From Candidatus Polarisedimenticolaceae bacterium (GTDB lineage: Bacteria; Acidobacteriota; Polarisedimenticolia; Polarisedimenticolales; DASRJG01), in NCBI GenBank assembly GCA_036376135.1, contig DASVAW010000157.1, positions 1-34,008 on the forward strand: DNA of 34,008 nt. The letters are read 5' to 3'. The first letter of the stretch is position 1. The number at the start of each line of letters is the position of its first letter. The position numbers were made by a program, and so were the translations under genes. Positions 1 through 7,898 of the stretch are shown piece by piece. Under the pieces are notes generated by a model. It saw only the letters and a program-made list of their open reading frames with translations, was not told the origin of the DNA and made no database searches.

Positions 1-2568
1 ACGTCGTCCGACGGAGGCTCCACGTGGAGCTCGCCGATCCCGTTCGGCGCGGAGGCGGGGCTGCAACCCGGGGCGCGACCGCTGGTGGCCCCGCTCGGAA
101 CCGCCGGCCTGCTCGGCGCGCGACAGGCCGTCGAGGTCGGGGGCGATCCGCGTCTCGTCGGCATCCGTACGGCCGTGGCGCAGCCCCCCGAAGGGTTCGG
201 CGACTGGTCCCTCGCGGCCAACGACCTGCCTCCGGTGGGTTCGACCGCGACGTCCGCGCCGGTCCTGGTCTCCGACGGCGTGTCGCGGGTCGTGGCGCTC
301 GTCCCGGCGGCCGATCGCGCAGGAACCTCGATCTGGGCGCGGGCCAGCGACGATCGGGGGATCACCTTCGGCGCCCCGGTCCGCGTCAGCTCCTTCGGGT
401 CCACGTCGTTCTACCGCAGCGGCTCCCTCCAGGCCGCCGCGACCTCCGACGGGTGGGTGTGGGCGGCGTATTTCGCCCAGCGCCAGACCGGATGGGAGCT
501 GCGGGTCAACGTGTCCCGCGACGGGGGGAGGACCTGGCTTCCCGAGGATGCGATCCCCTTCACCACGACCGGCCCGTTCCTTACGTCGAACACGCTTCGA
601 TTGGCCGCGGCCCCGGGAGGGCGCGCCTGGATCGCATGGACGAGCTCGAACGACCTGAAGCTCGCCTCGACGCTCGACGGCGGGGCGAGCTTCCAGACGG
701 TGGACGCCGACCAGTCGACGATCCTCGCGAGCAACTCCCCTCACCTCTGCGTGTCCGGAAACCGCTTGTACCTGGCGTGGCGCGGGCGACTGCTCTCCTC
801 TCTGCCGACGCAGAGCCTGCTCGCGTGGAGTGACGACGGGGCGACCTTCTCCCCCGCCGCGGTCGCCGCCTGGCCGGGGACCGGAAACGTCGACCTGTCC
901 TGCGGCGATTCCGGGGAGATCGACTTCGCCTGGGCCCGGAGCGGGTATGCCGACCCCTACCGCGTTCGCCTGGTCGTGCAGCGTCGTGACGGGGCGGGAG
1001 TCGGGCCGGTGGTGGAGACGAACGTCCCGTCCCAGTCCGGCTCCTCCCTGCGACTGGACCTGCACCGAGACGCGGGGGGCGCGCTCATGCTCGCCTCCGA
1101 GGCCCAACCGACCGCTCCGACGCTGCGATACGAGTTGTTCGTCGGCACGTCGAGCGACGGCGGCGCGACGTGGAGCACTCCCTTGCGTCTGGACGAGGGC
1201 GACCTCGAGGGGCTGCGTCTGCACCTGGGGATCGCGGCCATCACGGATACGGCGGGACGTTCCTGGGTCACCTGGACCGACAGCCCCGGGAACGGCGGCC
1301 AGGCGGTATTCTCGCGGCGGAGCGACGACGGCGGCATGACGTGGAATGCGACGGCGCGCCTCGACCGCGACCCCGCGCCCTGGTCGAGAAGCCCGACGAC
1401 AGGGGGTCCCGCCTCCACGGCCGCGGTGGACGGCGCGATCGTCGTGGGATTCAGCCGGCTGCGCGCGGGGAACGCCAACCAACAGGCCCTCCTCAACGCC
1501 GACGACGTCCTCGACCGCGACCGCGACGGATCTCCCGCGACCGAGGACTGCGACGACGCGAACCCCGATCTCTACCCGGGGCATTGCGGAAACGAGCCCC
1601 CCGTCGCCCGCGCGGGCGACGACCAGGTCCTCGAGTGCACCGGGGACCTCGCCGCGACGGCGACCCTCGACGGCTCGGCGTCGAGCGATCCCGACGGCGA
1701 GGAGGACCTCGCGTCGTGGATCTGGAGCGAGGGGGGCTCGACGATCGCCGAAGGGAAGGTCGCGACGGCGGGGTTCGCGCTGGGCGCGCACGACGTCGTG
1801 CTGACCGTGACCGACCGCGCGGGCGGGAGCGGCGCCGACGACTTGAAGGTCACCGTGCGGGACACGATCGCGCCGACGGGGACGATCACGGCTCCGACCG
1901 CGGGACTGTGCTCCGCCGCACCGGTCGCGGTCGAGGCGTCGTTCGGCGACGCGTGCGACCCGTCGCTCGACCTCGCCTACGAGCCCGCGCCCGGGCCGAC
2001 GTACGCGGAGCACGGGGACCTTACGGTCACCGTGACCGCGACCGACGCCGGCGGGAACGCGGGGAGCGCGAGCGTCGCGTTCACGATCGACACGATCGCC
2101 CCCGAGGTCGCCTGGCTCGTCGAGCCCGGTGCCTCGGTCGCCCTTCCCGCGACGGTCCCGATGGCCCTCGTCTTCTCGACGTCGGACGACGACGGCGCGA
2201 CGGGCGGCGTCGTGCACGAGAAGATCGAGCTCGACGGGTGCTCGATCTTCGACGGATCGACGTACGGCGACGCGGACGGGTTGCTCTCGGACGAAACGAT
2301 CGCGCTCGACCTCGGCGCGTTGTGCCGGGTCGCGAACGCGTGCTCCAGGAGCGCGCTGAGCGCGCCCGTGCTGGAGCTCAAGGCGACGGACTGCGGGGGG
2401 AACGTGGGCTCGGCGGCGCTGTCGCTGAGCGGGCGCGTGGCTCTGAAACCCGGGGTGTGCGGGCGGGACGGACGGCCGGCGACCGCGGTCCGGCCGGAGC
2501 GCAAGCCGAGGATCGACGCCCCGACGCCGGCGACCGCCGCGCCTCGGCCGTCGATCCGGCGACGGTAG
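1..2568 (+). CDS. Secreted BNR/Asp-box repeat protein with MopE-like metal-binding motif and PKD domain (5' end outside window)
   Basis: The reading frame is open from base 1, and its first residues already form a BNR Asp-box (SSDGGSTW). The true start therefore lies upstream and the GTG at 85 is only internal. About 855 residues are visible. Further Asp-box-like repeats follow (VSRDGGRTW, SSDGGATW, SDDGGMTW and weaker ones), the signature of sialidase-like beta-propellers. At about nt 1513-1581 there is an Asp-rich motif (DRDRDG...EDCDD...PG) of the MopE/thrombospondin-3 calcium-binding type. A PKD-like Ig domain (about 1600-1860) and one or two HYR/Ig-like domains rich in Cys follow. No sorting signal is recognisable at the Arg-rich C-terminus. 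It is probably an extracellular or surface protein. BNR repeats alone do not establish sialidase activity, and I see no catalytic sialidase residues. Confidence 0.85.
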   Translation, partial: TSSDGGSTWSSPIPFGAEAGLQPGARPLVAPLGTAGLLGARQAVEVGGDPRLVGIRTAVAQPPEGFGDWSLAANDLPPVGSTATSAPVLVSDGVSRVVALVPAADRAGTSIWARASDDRGITFGAPVRVSSFGSTSFYRSGSLQAAATSDGWVWAAYFAQRQTGWELRVNVSRDGGRTWLPEDAIPFTTTGPFLTSNTLRLAAAPGGRAWIAWTSSNDLKLASTLDGGASFQTVDADQSTILASNSPHLCVSGNRLYLAWRGRLLSSLPTQSLLAWSDDGATFSPAAVAAWPGTGNVDLSCGDSGEIDFAWARSGYADPYRVRLVVQRRDGAGVGPVVETNVPSQSGSSLRLDLHRDAGGALMLASEAQPTAPTLRYELFVGTSSDGGATWSTPLRLDEGDLEGLRLHLGIAAITDTAGRSWVTWTDSPGNGGQAVFSRRSDDGGMTWNATARLDRDPAPWSRSPTTGGPASTAAVDGAIVVGFSRLRAGNANQQALLNADDVLDRDRDGSPATEDCDDANPDLYPGHCGNEPPVARAGDDQVLECTGDLAATATLDGSASSDPDGEEDLASWIWSEGGSTIAEGKVATAGFALGAHDVVLTVTDRAGGSGADDLKVTVRDTIAPTGTITAPTAGLCSAAPVAVEASFGDACDPSLDLAYEPAPGPTYAEHGDLTVTVTATDAGGNAGSASVAFTIDTIAPEVAWLVEPGASVALPATVPMALVFSTSDDDGATGGVVHEKIELDGCSIFDGSTYGDADGLLSDETIALDLGALCRVANACSRSALSAPVLELKATDCGGNVGSAALSLSGRVALKPGVCGRDGRPATAVRPERKPRIDAPTPATAAPRPSIRRR

Positions 2569-2588
2569 GGCCGGGTTCTCCCCGGCCC
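2568..2588. terminator. GC-rich hairpin between convergent genes, possible bidirectional terminator
   Basis: An 8-bp perfect stem (GGGCCGGG / CCCGGCCC) with a 5-base loop starts on the last base of the BNR gene stop codon. It lies 8 bases from the stop of the opposing small basic protein gene. There is no clear T-run, so termination is inferred from position and stem strength only. Confidence 0.4.
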
Positions 2589-2595
2589 CTTCCGT

Positions 2596-2733
2596 CTACT
2601 TCTTGGCGGCGGCCTTCGGCTTGGCGGCCGCGGCCTTCTGGCGCACGGCCTTCGCCTCGCGGATGCGCTTCTTCACGGCTTCCTTGCGGCGCTTGCGCCG
2701 GCGGCGCAGCTCCTTCTTCCGTTCGAGACCCAT
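2596..2733 (-). CDS. Small highly basic protein (45 aa)
   Basis: This predicts a 45-residue protein made almost entirely of Arg, Lys and Ala. An N-terminal Arg/Lys helix (MGLERKKELRRRRKRRKE) is followed by a histone-H1-like tail of AAKPKAAAKK type. The start at 2733 is chosen because a perfect AAGGAG lies five bases upstream; an in-frame ATG at 2778 has no such site and would add an unrelated N-terminus. Short proteins beginning with a similar Arg-rich helix are annotated as hypothetical in several high-GC phyla, and nucleic-acid or ribosome binding is plausible from charge alone. It is monocistronic, convergent with the BNR gene and divergent from the glycosyltransferase at 2823. Function is unknown. 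Confidence 0.6.
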   Translation of the reverse strand: MGLERKKELRRRRKRRKEAVKKRIREAKAVRQKAAAAKPKAAAKK

Positions 2734-2822
2734 CGTGACTCCTTCGTCGCGACCCCGAGGGGCGCGTCTCGCCGACATGGGCGGGGGATTATAGACACGC
2801 TTGCCGTGGTAACGTCGCGCCC

Positions 2823-3773
2823 GTGGACTCCCCCCGGGTCAGCGTCGTCATTCCGACCTACAACCGCGAGGACTTCGTCGTCGCCGCGGTCGACAGCGTC
2901 CTCGCGCAGACCTGGCCCTCGGTCGAGGTGGTCGTCGTCGACGACGGGTCGAAGGACCGGACCCCCGAGGTCCTGGCTCCGTATGCCGATCGGATCCGCT
3001 TCATCCGCCAGCAGAACACCGGGCTCGCGGGAGCGAGGAACGCCGGCTGGCGGGCCTCGAGCGGGGAGATCGTCGGGTTCCTCGACTCGGACGACCTGTG
3101 GGACAGGCGCCTGGTCGAGGAGGTCGTCCGGGTCTTCCGCGAGCGCCCGGAGGCCGACGCCGTCGCCCTGGCCGAGCGGGAGATCGATCCCGGCGGGAAC
3201 GTGGTCGGGGGGATCCACACGAAGCGGACCCCCGGCCCTTGGTTCACCCCCGAGGGGCTGATCGGGCGCGACACCGGGGTCGGCAGCGGCCGTCCCCCCG
3301 TCGTGAAGCGGACCGTTCTCGACCGCTTCGGGGGGTTCGACCCGAGCTTCCGGAACTACGCCGTCGACTCGGAGATGTGGATCCGCCTCGCCTTCTCGAT
3401 CCGCATGACGATCCTCGAGGAGCCGCTGGTCCTGCGCCGGATCCATCCGGGAAACGTCAGCGGCGACCTCGCGCTCGACGCCGAGTACTGGCTCCGGATC
3501 CTCGACCGCGTCGAGACCGAGCATCCCGAGTTCACGGCGGCGAACGACGCCCTGATGCGGCGCACGCGCGGAAAGCAGCACCTGAGGATCGGCCGCGAGC
3601 TGCTCGCGAGGTCGCGGCACGACGCGGAGCTTCTCGCCCCCGCACGCGCCAATCTCAGAAACGCGATCGCGGAGTGGCCGCGGTTCCACCGCGCGTGGCT
3701 CTACTACGTGTGGAGCTGGGTGGCGCCGGATCTCTACGGGAAGTTCCGGGAAGCGGAGGTCCGTAGACGGTAA
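2823..3773 (+). CDS. Family 2 glycosyltransferase
   Basis: This is a 316-residue GT-A fold enzyme that should transfer a sugar from a nucleotide-sugar donor to a growing glycan at the cytoplasmic membrane face. The N-terminus VSVVIPTYNR and the VVVDDGS motif (residues 36-43) bind the nucleotide. The DSDD motif (88-91) is the metal-binding DxD. The region around residue 170-190 (FGGFDPSF...DSEMWIRLA) matches the acceptor/base motif (ED-type) of the family. There are no membrane helices. The start is a GTG, the first start in frame before the domain. The stop TAA (3771-3773) lies inside the left arm of a palindromic element. Donor and acceptor cannot be predicted, but its glycan-locus neighbours suggest surface polysaccharide or protein glycosylation. 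Confidence 0.85.
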   Translation: MDSPRVSVVIPTYNREDFVVAAVDSVLAQTWPSVEVVVVDDGSKDRTPEVLAPYADRIRFIRQQNTGLAGARNAGWRASSGEIVGFLDSDDLWDRRLVEEVVRVFRERPEADAVALAEREIDPGGNVVGGIHTKRTPGPWFTPEGLIGRDTGVGSGRPPVVKRTVLDRFGGFDPSFRNYAVDSEMWIRLAFSIRMTILEEPLVLRRIHPGNVSGDLALDAEYWLRILDRVETEHPEFTAANDALMRRTRGKQHLRIGRELLARSRHDAELLAPARANLRNAIAEWPRFHRAWLYYVWSWVAPDLYGKFREAEVRRR

Positions 3774-3854
3774 ATAGGGACAGCAACCTATTTCCCGGAC
3801 CCGTGCGGCGTGTCTCCGAGTCCGGGGAAATAGGTTGCTGTCCCTATTTACCGT
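3767..3854. repeat. REP-like palindromic element, copy 1
   Basis: This inverted repeat has arms of about 34 bp, identical except for one inserted base. The arms contain AAATAGGGACAGCAACC and its complement, and they close on a GGAC/GTCC stem and a short GC-rich loop. It separates two convergent glycosyltransferase genes. The TAA of the plus-strand gene and the TAG of the minus-strand gene both lie in its arms. The same core recurs at 16.2, 19.2 and 33.9 kb. Non-autonomous palindromes of this kind are often mobilised by Y1 (RAYT/IS200-like) transposases; none is encoded here, so that link is inference. Confidence 0.85.
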
Positions 3855-4869
3855 ACGCCGCGAGGATCTCGTCGATCGAGCGCGTCTTGAACCCGCTCGA
3901 CTTCCGGCGCTTGTACCCCGACTGCAGGCGCGCCCACGCCGAGAGCGACCGGAAGCGCCAGCCGCCGTGCCGCCCGAAGGCGATCTTGCGCGCGCGCCGC
4001 GCGTCGAGATCCCCTCGCCGCTCGAGGTAGTCGGCCGCGGCGAGGAAGCGCTCGAAGTCCCCCGCTTCCGCGGCGTCCCGCAGCCAACCGTGCGCGACGA
4101 GCTTCAGCTTGCGGTCCGCGATCGCCGCGACCTCGCGCCGGTCCCCCTCGCCGAGGTTCGGAAGCGACGCGACCCAGTCGGCGAGAACCGTCGCCGAACG
4201 GCGAAGCTCCCCGACCGGAAGCGTCTGCGACGCGTTCATCCCCGTCTCGGAGAAGAGAGCTCCCGGACGCGGGTCGACGAAGAAGGGAAAACGCGCGGCC
4301 GCCGAGCCGAGGAAGAGGATGTCCCCCATCGGGATCGTCACGAACGCCCCGATCGCGTCGCGGACCTCGCGCCGGAAGACCACCCCGGTCCACACGAAGT
4401 GCTCCTCGGTCATGAGGCGCACGCTCTCCCCCGCCTCGTGGCGCCCCGCCCGCCATCCTCCGGGAGGGAACAACCCGTGCGTCCCCCGTCGCACGTCGTA
4501 CATCACGACCGGCGTCGCGTAGAAGCCGAGGTCGCGATCGCGCTCGAGGACCTCGACGGCGCGGCGGTAGAAGTCCGGGAGCAGCAGGTCGTCGTCCGAG
4601 AGGATCGAGAAATACGGCGTGTCCACCCCGTCGACGGCGAACTGGAAGTTCGCGTACGCCCCGAGGTTGTCGGCGTGGCGGTGGAAGCGCACGCGCGGGT
4701 CCCGGTCGGCCAGATCGCGGAGCACGGCGGCGGTTGCGTCGTCGGAAGCGTTGTCGCAGACGAAGACCCTCGAGTCGGGCCAGCTCTGCGCGAGGACGCT
4801 GCGCACCGCGCGTTCCAGAAGGCGCACCCGGCGGTACGTCGGGATCGCGGCGGTGACGGCGGGCGGCAC
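3844..4869 (-). CDS. Family 2 glycosyltransferase
   Basis: This GT-A glycosyltransferase has 341 residues if started at the GTG at 4869, directly before the conserved TAAIPTYRR strand. In-frame upstream starts run into the divergent methyltransferase gene and are not needed. The nucleotide-binding motif is VFVCDNASDD and the metal-binding motif is SDDD about 60 residues later, followed by a typical GT2 C-terminal half. It is unrelated in detail to the GT2 at 2823, so this is not a recent duplication. Its stop TAG is in the right arm of palindrome copy 1. It is divergent from the CmcI-like gene with only 46 bases between them, which must hold both promoters. Substrate is unknown; a surface glycan role is inferred from neighbours. 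Confidence 0.82.
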   Translation of the reverse strand: MPPAVTAAIPTYRRVRLLERAVRSVLAQSWPDSRVFVCDNASDDATAAVLRDLADRDPRVRFHRHADNLGAYANFQFAVDGVDTPYFSILSDDDLLLPDFYRRAVEVLERDRDLGFYATPVVMYDVRRGTHGLFPPGGWRAGRHEAGESVRLMTEEHFVWTGVVFRREVRDAIGAFVTIPMGDILFLGSAAARFPFFVDPRPGALFSETGMNASQTLPVGELRRSATVLADWVASLPNLGEGDRREVAAIADRKLKLVAHGWLRDAAEAGDFERFLAAADYLERRGDLDARRARKIAFGRHGGWRFRSLSAWARLQSGYKRRKSSGFKTRSIDEILAAYGK

Positions 4870-4915
4870 GGCCGGAAGACTACCACCCGGCCGCGAGCCG
4901 TGGCAGACTCGCGCC

Positions 4916-5650
4916 ATGTCGGACATCGAACGCTTCGAGCGCGAGTGCGAGGAGAACGCCCGGCGCATGGCCGCCGACGGGCGGCTGCGCGAGCAGACGC
5001 TCGAGTGGATCCTCGCGACGTCGCGTCACAAGTACACCTACAACTTCCGCTGGCTCGGGCTGCCGGTGATCCAGTTCCCGCAGGACATGTTCGCGCTGCA
5101 GGAGCTGACGTGGAAGGTGAGGCCCGAGGCGATCGTGGAGACCGGGGTGGCCCGCGGAGGCTCGCTCGTGTTCCACGCCTCGGTCCTCCAGATGATCGGC
5201 GGGGACGGCCTCGTGGTGGGGGTGGACATCGACATCCGCCCGCACAACCGCGAGGCGATCGAAGCGCATCCCCTCGCCCCGCGCATCCGCCTGGTGCAGG
5301 GCTCCTCCACGGACGCGACCACGCTCGAGCAGGTGCGGGCGCACCTCGGCGCGCGAACGCGGGTCCTGGTCGTGCTCGACTCCAACCACACCCACGAACA
5401 CGTCGCGCGGGAGCTTCGCGCCTACGCGCCGCTCGTCGCCCCGGGGAGTTATCTCGTCGTCATGGACACGATCGTGGACGACATGCCGAAGTCGTTCTTC
5501 CCGGACCGGCCCTGGGGGCCCGGCGACAATCCCAAGACCGCGGTGCGCGAGTTCCTGAAGGAGCATCCGGAGTTCGAGCTCGACCGCGACATCGAGGCGA
5601 AGCTCCTGCTGACCGTCGCCCCGGACGGCTTCCTGCGCCGGGTGCGGTGA
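4916..5650 (+). CDS. CmcI/rhamnosyl O-methyltransferase family SAM-dependent methyltransferase
   Basis: The 244-residue protein matches the CmcI / rhamnosyl O-methyltransferase family over its length. The SAM-binding start is IVETGVARGGSLVFHASVLQ, followed by VVGVDIDIRPHN (acidic ribose-binding loop), VLVVLDSNHTHEHV and the conserved PGSYLVVMDT. Members methylate sugar hydroxyls or natural products; some annotations call them cephalosporin hydroxylase after CmcI. In a glycan locus, O-methylation of a sugar is the likely role. The ATG at 4916 is preferred because the family N-terminus begins near it; longer in-frame extensions overlap the divergent glycosyltransferase. It is followed after 10 bases by the NeuD-like gene, so the two form an operon. 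Confidence 0.8.
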   Translation: MSDIERFERECEENARRMAADGRLREQTLEWILATSRHKYTYNFRWLGLPVIQFPQDMFALQELTWKVRPEAIVETGVARGGSLVFHASVLQMIGGDGLVVGVDIDIRPHNREAIEAHPLAPRIRLVQGSSTDATTLEQVRAHLGARTRVLVVLDSNHTHEHVARELRAYAPLVAPGSYLVVMDTIVDDMPKSFFPDRPWGPGDNPKTAVREFLKEHPEFELDRDIEAKLLLTVAPDGFLRRVR

Positions 5651-5660
5651 AGGGGCCGCC

Positions 5661-6326
5661 ATGGAGATCGTTTTCCTCGGCGCCAAGAATCCCGAGACGC
5701 TGCGCATGATCCGCGCGATCGGGCGGACCGACCCCGACTTCCGCGTCCGGGGGTTCCTCGACAACGATCCCGCGCGTCACGGGACGTTCGAGGGGTACCC
5801 CGTGTTCGGGGGAATCGACGCCCTCACCGACGAGATGATCGCGAGCTGCCGCTTCGTCAACCTGATCACCGGCTCGACGCGGGCGCGGTACGAGACGTCG
5901 CGCGAGATGGCGCGGCGCGGCTGCCGATTCGCCAACTTCGTCCACCCGTCCGTGGACCTGGACCTCACCGAGATCGGGACCGGGAACTACCTCCAGGAGC
6001 AGGTCATCGTCCAGGCCGGGGCGAAGATCGGGAACAACAGCAGCGTGCACATCGCGGCGCTCGTCGCCCACGAGGTGACGATCGGGCACTCCGTCTTCGT
6101 CGCCCACGCGGTGAGCCTGTCGGGGGAGGTCGTCGTGGAGGACGGCGTCTTCATCGGCACCAACGCGACCGTCGTCCCGCGCGTGAGGATCGGCAGGTGG
6201 TCCACGATCGGAGCCGGCTCGGTGGTGCTGAAGGACGTCCCGCCCTACTCCGTCGCCGTCGGGAACCCCGCGAAGATCCTCAGGACCGTGGAGCCGATCC
6301 ACGACTCCGGGGACCCGCTGCGCTGA
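5661..6326 (+). CDS. NeuD/PglD-like sugar acyltransferase (left-handed beta-helix)
   Basis: This 221-residue protein belongs to the sialic-acid O-acetyltransferase NeuD / PglD family, which acetylates amino sugars or sialic acids using acetyl-CoA. The N-terminal half is a Rossmann-like nucleotide-sugar binding domain (IVFLGAKNPET, GFLDNDP). From about residue 95 hexapeptide repeats form the left-handed beta-helix. The conserved His in the VAHEVTIG region corresponds to the catalytic base of PglD, and the C-terminus has the family's VAVGNPAKIL. An AAGGGG ribosome site precedes the ATG. Its last 47 bases overlap the convergent DegT aminotransferase gene. Aminotransferase plus PglD/PerB-type acetyltransferase is a common pair, so N-acetylation of that enzyme's product is the best guess. 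Confidence 0.83.
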   Translation: MEIVFLGAKNPETLRMIRAIGRTDPDFRVRGFLDNDPARHGTFEGYPVFGGIDALTDEMIASCRFVNLITGSTRARYETSREMARRGCRFANFVHPSVDLDLTEIGTGNYLQEQVIVQAGAKIGNNSSVHIAALVAHEVTIGHSVFVAHAVSLSGEVVVEDGVFIGTNATVVPRVRIGRWSTIGAGSVVLKDVPPYSVAVGNPAKILRTVEPIHDSGDPLR

Positions 6327-7440
6327 GCGTCTCGCGGAAGGCCGCGCAGGCGCGCGCCACCTGCTCGCGCGTCAGCGACAGCGCGCTCGGGAGGTTGATC
6401 GCGCGGGGGGACAGGTCGTAGGCGACCCGGTTCCTCGCGCGCGCCTGAGCCACGCCCGGCGTCGCGGCGTACGCCGGGAGCGAGCTCAACGGATGGAAGA
6501 ACGGCCGCGTGTCCACCCCGCGCGCGGCGAGCGCCTTTCCGACCTCGGCCTTGTCGAGGCCGAACCCGTAGTCCCAGACGGCGGTCACCATCCAGTACGC
6601 GTTGCGCGTCCCCTCCGGCTCGGCGTTGAGCGTCACGCCGTCGACCCCCTCGAGCTCCTCGCGGTACCAGCCGAAGATCTCGCGCTTGCGCGCGATCAGC
6701 TCCTCGAGGCGTTCGAGCTGGGCGAGCCCCAGCGCCGCCTGCAGGCTCGTCATCTTGTATTTGTACGCGACCTCGGTGTTCCAGAAGAGGCTGTCGCCGG
6801 GACGTCGCCCGTGGTCCCGGAGGAACAACACCCGCTCGCGGATCGCGTCGTCGTCGGTGAGGAGCATCCCCCCCTCGCCCGTCGTCAACGTCTTGGAGCC
6901 GTGGAAGCTGAAGACGCTCGTGGCGCCGAAGCTCCCCGCGGGGCGGCCCCGGTAGGTGGCCCCGGCGGCCTCGGCGGCGTCCTCGACCACCGCGAACCCG
7001 CGCTCGGCGGCGAGGGCGAGGATCGGGTCGAGATCGGGCATCCCCCCGTACAGGTCGACGACGAGGAGCCCCTTCGTGCGGGGGGTCACGCAGGCCGCGA
7101 CCGTCTCCCGGGTGACGCACCAGGTCCCGGGATCGACGTCGGCGAAGACGGGGGTCGCGCCGACGTACGAGATCGGCGCGGCGGTCGCGATCCACGTCGC
7201 GTCCGGCACGATCACCTCGTCCCCCGGTCCCACGCCCAGGGCGAGCAGGGAAAGGTGGATCGCCGAGGTGCACGACGGCAGGGCGATCGCGTGCCGCCTC
7301 CTCGCGTGCGTGGCGAACGCCCGCTCGAACCGCTCGTGCCAGACGTTGTGATTGCCGTACCAGGCGTGCGTGACGGCGTCGGTCACGTAGTCGATCTCGC
7401 GCTGGGTGATCCACGGACCGGCGACGGGGATGCGCTCCAT
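6280..7440 (-). CDS. DegT/DnrJ/EryC1/StrS family PLP-dependent sugar aminotransferase
   Basis: This 386-residue enzyme adds an amino group to a keto-sugar nucleotide using PLP and usually glutamate. The N-terminus (IPVAGPWITQRE...GNHNVWHERFERAFA) resembles the perosamine synthase-like branch. The PLP Lys is K183 in FSFHGSKTLTTGEGG, with the cofactor Asp D154 in VVEDAAEAAG. Length is normal for the family. A GAGGAG four bases before the ATG overlaps the stop of the upstream cupin gene, which is 8 bases away, so translation is coupled. It is the last gene of the CDP-sugar operon. Likely substrate is a CDP-keto-deoxyhexose made by RfbG, possibly after C-methylation or isomerisation; the attacked carbon (3 or 4) cannot be told from sequence. 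Confidence 0.88.
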   Translation of the reverse strand: MERIPVAGPWITQREIDYVTDAVTHAWYGNHNVWHERFERAFATHARRRHAIALPSCTSAIHLSLLALGVGPGDEVIVPDATWIATAAPISYVGATPVFADVDPGTWCVTRETVAACVTPRTKGLLVVDLYGGMPDLDPILALAAERGFAVVEDAAEAAGATYRGRPAGSFGATSVFSFHGSKTLTTGEGGMLLTDDDAIRERVLFLRDHGRRPGDSLFWNTEVAYKYKMTSLQAALGLAQLERLEELIARKREIFGWYREELEGVDGVTLNAEPEGTRNAYWMVTAVWDYGFGLDKAEVGKALAARGVDTRPFFHPLSSLPAYAATPGVAQARARNRVAYDLSPRAINLPSALSLTREQVARACAAFRETLSAAGPRSRGSAPRS

Positions 7441-7448
7441 CGGGCTCC

Positions 7449-7898
7449 TCAGTGGTGGCGCACGCCCCACGCGTAGGGGATCGGATTGTCGAACGGGTCG
7501 AGGCGCTCCGATCGGGACGGGTCGTGCGGGTGGGTGCAGCAGTTCGCGACGATGGCGTACGGGTCGCTCATCCCCTTGAACCCGTTCCAGAGTCCCGGGG
7601 GAATGACGACGAGGGAGTAGTCGTCGGGACCGAGGAAGAACTCCTCCGTCCGCCCCGACGTCGCGGAGCCCTCGCGGTCGTCGTGCACGACGAGCTTGAT
7701 CCGGCCGTGGACGCACGCGTAGTGGAGGGTCATCTCGCGGTGCCTGTGCCACCCCTTCACGACGTCCTTGTAGATCGTCGAGAAGTAGATCTCGCCGAAC
7801 CCGAGGAAGTGCGGGTCGGTCGCCCGCAGCATGTGCAGGATCGTCCCCCGCTCGTCGGGGATGCGGCGCAGCGGGATCACCTTCACGCCCTCGATCAC
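7449..7898 (-). CDS. RmlC-like cupin, dTDP-4-dehydrorhamnose 3,5-epimerase-related
   Basis: This 149-residue single cupin domain is related to dTDP-4-dehydrorhamnose 3,5-epimerases and sugar 3,4-ketoisomerases. The motif KGWHRHREMTLH corresponds to the RGxHxH region holding the catalytic His. The strand IKLVVHDD and VVIPPGLWNGFKG match the second half of the cupin barrel. A very strong ribosome site (AAAGGAGGT) sits inside the end of the methyltransferase gene. The GTG start overlaps that gene's TGA by four bases. It should epimerise or isomerise the keto-sugar nucleotide before or after C-methylation. Being shorter than RmlC proper (about 180 aa), it may be an isomerase rather than a 3,5-epimerase. 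Confidence 0.8.
   Translation of the reverse strand: MIEGVKVIPLRRIPDERGTILHMLRATDPHFLGFGEIYFSTIYKDVVKGWHRHREMTLHYACVHGRIKLVVHDDREGSATSGRTEEFFLGPDDYSLVVIPPGLWNGFKGMSDPYAIVANCCTHPHDPSRSERLDPFDNPIPYAWGVRHH

Noticed and set aside
1-2568. Sialidase (neuraminidase) activity for the BNR protein
   Set aside because: Asp-boxes occur in many non-sialidase propellers, and the Arg triad and FRIP-type motif are not visible in the part present.
3767-3854. Palindrome as a plain rho-independent terminator
   Set aside because: The arms are long, conserved between distant copies and lack a consistent T-run. Termination may be a side effect, but repetition of the same sequence needs another explanation.
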